NCBI GenBank assembly: GCA_964462535.1
Contig: CAYWXV010000002.1
Location: forward strand, 124,001 to 188,000
Source: CAYWXV01 sp964462535
GTDB lineage: Bacteria > Bacteroidota > Ignavibacteria > OLB7
Direction of reading: 5' to 3'
Length of the DNA stretch: 64,000 nucleotides
Shown in pieces: positions 61,664-64,000 of this stretch. The stretch's first letter is position 1. Every line of letters begins with the position of its first letter. The notes beneath the pieces were generated by a model. It made no database searches. It saw only the letters and a list, made by a program, of their open reading frames with translations, and had not been told where the DNA came from. The translations under genes and the position numbers were made by a program.

Positions 61664-63340
61664 CTACGAATCGACGAATTCCGACACGACACTACCCACC
61701 AGGACCGCCGCCCCACACCCGATCACATTGTACCAGAGGAACGAGATCTGAATGTCGGGAATCAGACTGACCCCAAAGACCGTTGTCATTCCAGCAATCA
61801 AGCCCCAGAACGCTCCGCTCCCGTTTGCCCGTTTCACACCAAAGGCGAGTACGAACACCCCGAGGAGAGAGCCATAGAAATACGACCCGAGCTTGTTAAC
61901 GACCTCGATCAGTGAACCAAGGTGTCCGGCGTACAGCGCTACACCGCAGGCAACGAGCCCCCAGAACAAGGTGGCGACCTTGGAGACCCTCAGGTAATGA
62001 CGGTCATCGCGATCCGGACGAAAACGCCTTCGATAGAAATCAATTACCGTCGCGGTGGAGAGCGAATTCAGTTCCGCAGCGATTGAGGACATGGCGGCCG
62101 CGAAGATGGCGGCGATCAGGATGCCGACAGCCCCAACCGGCAGATGTTCTGTGATAAACGTCGGGAAGATGTAATTGACATCTGTGAACTTCCCTCCGTT
62201 GTGACTTCGCACAACGAGATCGGACGCCCCCTTCCGAATCGCGTCGAACTCGCGCTGCGCAATCAGGTACGTCTCGGCCGCCCGTCTCTTCTCTCCCTCG
62301 CTGGCATGAGCAAGGCTCTCTGCCGCGCTCTTCCGCTTTTGAAACGTCTGGTCATATTTCCTTGTCAGGGAATCGTACGATGCAGCCGTCACGCCGGTCG
62401 CTACGTGGGCCGCGTCATCTTTCTTGAAGAGAAGGGGTGGTTGAACGAACTGATAGAAGACAAAGACGAGGACGCCGATGAGAAGAATCCCGAATTGCAT
62501 CGGAATCTTTACGAACGCACTCATCAGTAACGAAGTCCTCCCCTCGTCAACAGATCGCGCCGTGAGGTAACGTTGCACCTGGCTCTGATCGCACCCGAAG
62601 TACGCGAGCATCAGGAACAGCCCCCCGATCAATCCGGACCAGAGCGTGTAGGTCTCGTTGATATCAAACTTCGTATCGACAGTTGTCAAGCGTCCGGCGG
62701 CCCCCGCAATCGTCAGCGCGTCGCCAATGCCAACGTCAGCCGGGAGGGCGGAGAGAATAACAATGAGGGCCACGGCCAGACCGAGAAAGATGACAAACAT
62801 CTGCTTCACGTCGGTCCACGTCACGGCCTGCACCCCACCGAACATGGTGTAGACTGTCGTTGTCAAACCTATCGCCAGTATCGTCCAGACTTCGCTCCAA
62901 CCAAGCACGATCGAGAGTACAACGGATGGCGCCGCAATTATGACGCCCACCGCAAGACCTCTTGACGCCAGAAAGAGGAGGCTCGTCAGTGTACGTGTCC
63001 TGGCGTCGAACCGCTTCTCGAGGTATTCGTAGGCGGTGAATACTTTCGCCTTGTAGAAGAATGGCACGACGGTGACCGACAGGATGATCATTGCCAGGGG
63101 CAATCCCAGGTAGAACTGCACGAAGCGCATTCCGTCCGAGTACCCCTGTCCTGTGGTGCCAACCATTGTGATGGCGCTCAACTGTGTTGCCATCACCGAG
63201 AGACCTACGGCCCACCACGGCAGACTCCGATCGGCGAGAAAGTACCCCTCCACCCCCTTGCTTCGCTTCGTCAACCGGATTCCGTCGAACGTCACGTACG
63301 CGAGGTAAACCCCAATCACCGCCCAGTCAATCCAATGCAT
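61664..63340 (-). CDS. Sodium:solute symporter (SSS family)
   Basis: 558 residues, 13-14 TM helices with the SSS signatures SVMATQLSAITMVG near residue 50 and FGCDQSQVQRYL near 248. Residues 308-385 form a charged helical insertion (RKYDQTFQKRKSAAESLAHA ...) between two TM segments, longer than in typical SSS proteins. The solute cannot be predicted. A 31-residue membrane peptide gene ends 3 nt upstream. Confidence 0.9.
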   Translation of the reverse strand: MHWIDWAVIGVYLAYVTFDGIRLTKRSKGVEGYFLADRSLPWWAVGLSVMATQLSAITMVGTTGQGYSDGMRFVQFYLGLPLAMIILSVTVVPFFYKAKVFTAYEYLEKRFDARTRTLTSLLFLASRGLAVGVIIAAPSVVLSIVLGWSEVWTILAIGLTTTVYTMFGGVQAVTWTDVKQMFVIFLGLAVALIVILSALPADVGIGDALTIAGAAGRLTTVDTKFDINETYTLWSGLIGGLFLMLAYFGCDQSQVQRYLTARSVDEGRTSLLMSAFVKIPMQFGILLIGVLVFVFYQFVQPPLLFKKDDAAHVATGVTAASYDSLTRKYDQTFQKRKSAAESLAHASEGEKRRAAETYLIAQREFDAIRKGASDLVVRSHNGGKFTDVNYIFPTFITEHLPVGAVGILIAAIFAAAMSSIAAELNSLSTATVIDFYRRRFRPDRDDRHYLRVSKVATLFWGLVACGVALYAGHLGSLIEVVNKLGSYFYGSLLGVFVLAFGVKRANGSGAFWGLIAGMTTVFGVSLIPDIQISFLWYNVIGCGAAVLVGSVVSEFVDS

Positions 63341-63343
63341 CGA

Positions 63344-63439
63344 TCAAGGAGTAAAGGTGGCGCTGAACATGGCCATCGCTGCTACAACGATGACTTCGAC
63401 GACGATCACGAGAATGAATCTTCGGGTCCAGGGGGACAT
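63344..63439 (-). CDS. Tiny single-TM peptide upstream of the symporter
   Basis: 31 codons on the minus strand from the ATG at 63437-63439: MSPWTRRFILVIVVEVIVVA, then AMAMFSATFTP and TGA. A basic N-terminus and one TM helix with a central Glu. Its stop is 3 nt from the symporter ATG, so it could be a leader or small accessory subunit, as small membrane peptides often accompany SSS transporters. It is too short to be sure of translation. Confidence 0.45.
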   Translation of the reverse strand: MSPWTRRFILVIVVEVIVVAAMAMFSATFTP

Positions 63440-63677
63440 GAGGGCTTTGTGTGTTTGTTATCCGCCATCTCCTGCCGGTTAAGACAGGTGTTGAAACTGG
63501 GTAGGAGACCCGCCCCTCTCCCCCACATCTCTACAGCCGATTGTTGCCGGCCGAAACTAACCCGTAGCGTCCAGGAGCCCGCGTCTCCCATGACAAGGGC
63601 CAATATCCTCGTGCACTACAAGTGCAGCGTTCTCGACCCCGGGGAACAGCCCACCAGCCGGATCTCACATCACTCTT
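63440..63677. other. Intergenic region without recognisable feature
   Basis: Between the small peptide ORF and the stop of the glycosyltransferase. It contains no credible gene, repeat or terminator hairpin that I can support. Confidence 0.5.
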
Positions 63678-64000
63678 CTACTGATCTTCGGCCGCGAAGC
63701 GACACAACAGGACAGGAATGACGGGCAGAAGATACTTCTCCCAGACATGGAACGACAGCGGCATGACAAGCAGAAAGGAGAGGGCGGCCAGATCGAGGAA
63801 GAGTCGGGGATCGGGAGTACGTCGTCGACGCCACGCATCGCGCGCCATCCAGATAAACACCGGCAGGCCGAGCACCCACAATCCGAACAGGACTCCGTGC
63901 GCACTGGACAGATCACCCGTGACAGATACGACGAAACGGTGAACGTATCCTATGGTGTCGTAGTTCGACAGGCGTAGTGTGATTGCAGACGCCTCTATCG
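63678..64000 (-). CDS. C-terminus of a membrane glycosyltransferase-like protein (runs off the window)
   Basis: An uninterrupted minus-strand frame from the window edge to TAG at 63680-63678, 107 codons. It shows FGLWVLGLPVFIWMARDAWR, then LAALSFLLVMPLSFHVWEKYLLPVIPVLLCRFAAEDQ (its core is FHVWEKYLLPVIP). The closing hydrophobic pattern with H-x-x-E-K/R-Y-L-L-P is typical of GT39/ArnT/Dpm-type multi-TM mannosyltransferase-like proteins. The N-terminal catalytic part is outside the window. Confidence 0.65.
   Translation of the reverse strand, partial: IEASAITLRLSNYDTIGYVHRFVVSVTGDLSSAHGVLFGLWVLGLPVFIWMARDAWRRRRTPDPRLFLDLAALSFLLVMPLSFHVWEKYLLPVIPVLLCRFAAEDQ

Overview
The window (about 64 kb, moderately GC-rich, densely coding) looks like a chromosomal core segment of a member of the Bacteroidota/Chlorobiota/Kapabacteria-type (FCB) lineage. 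The evidence is a PorV-type type 9 secretion outer-membrane protein, an 11-gene nuo cluster without nuoE/F/G, an SDR-type threonine dehydrogenase, a DUF2795 protein, and promoters resembling the Bacteroidota pattern TTG-N19..21-TAnnTTTG, with one near-perfect case in front of the tRNA genes. The placement below phylum-group level is inference. I see no prophage, CRISPR array, transposase or rRNA.

Layout. 1-1312: end of alaS, def, tRNA-Asp and tRNA-Ala on the minus strand. 1385-7296: a very large fused flavin/iron-sulfur oxidoreductase, a lipoprotein, cdsA and a DUF2007 protein. 7366-12104: a compact plus-strand operon that I read as a divergent GldL/GldM-like rotary motor pair followed by two related putative beta-barrel or exported proteins. 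12136-14868: an alpha/beta hydrolase, mltG and a TPR protein. 14968-30804: a long minus-strand run of porV, an epimerase and the complex I genes. It contains two non-nuo genes nested inside nuo and a NuoI with five C-terminal helical repeats. 30995-38301: rpsA with a long leader, a Fur-family regulator with a candidate operator, a MerC-domain protein, an NlpC/P60 lipoprotein, a pseudouridine synthase, folD, and a PolX-family protein that has lost its polymerase aspartates.

38340-47745: an L,D-transpeptidase, glutaryl-CoA dehydrogenase, dut, an AI-2E-type permease, an RsmI-like methyltransferase with a 300-residue RG/RF/D-rich tail, a DUF4905-like protein, bcp, a TatD nuclease that runs in frame into a signal peptide and barrel-like domain, upp and a small HExxH protein. 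47877-50310: mreBCD. 50461-56285: a BamA/TamA-like protein, a DUF2795 protein, threonine dehydrogenase, acylphosphatase, a lipoprotein hydrolase and another lipoprotein. 56421-64000: ispH, coaX, a DUF948-like protein, a YtxH protein, prmA, ppx/gppA, a sodium:solute symporter with a tiny membrane ORF just upstream, and the end of a membrane glycosyltransferase.

Themes. The envelope is the dominant theme: T9SS parts, BamA-like insertion, Mre elongasome, MltG, L,D-transpeptidase and many lipoproteins. The second theme is low-potential electron transfer, with an Nfn-like fused oxidoreductase and a complex I lacking its NADH-oxidising module. A pair of CTAG-bounded 158-bp repeats (50307-50464 and 59101-59258) looks like a small non-autonomous mobile element. 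The best candidates for something undescribed are the GldLM-like four-gene operon, the repeat-tailed NuoI, the TatD/barrel read-through gene and the RsmI-RG-tail protein.
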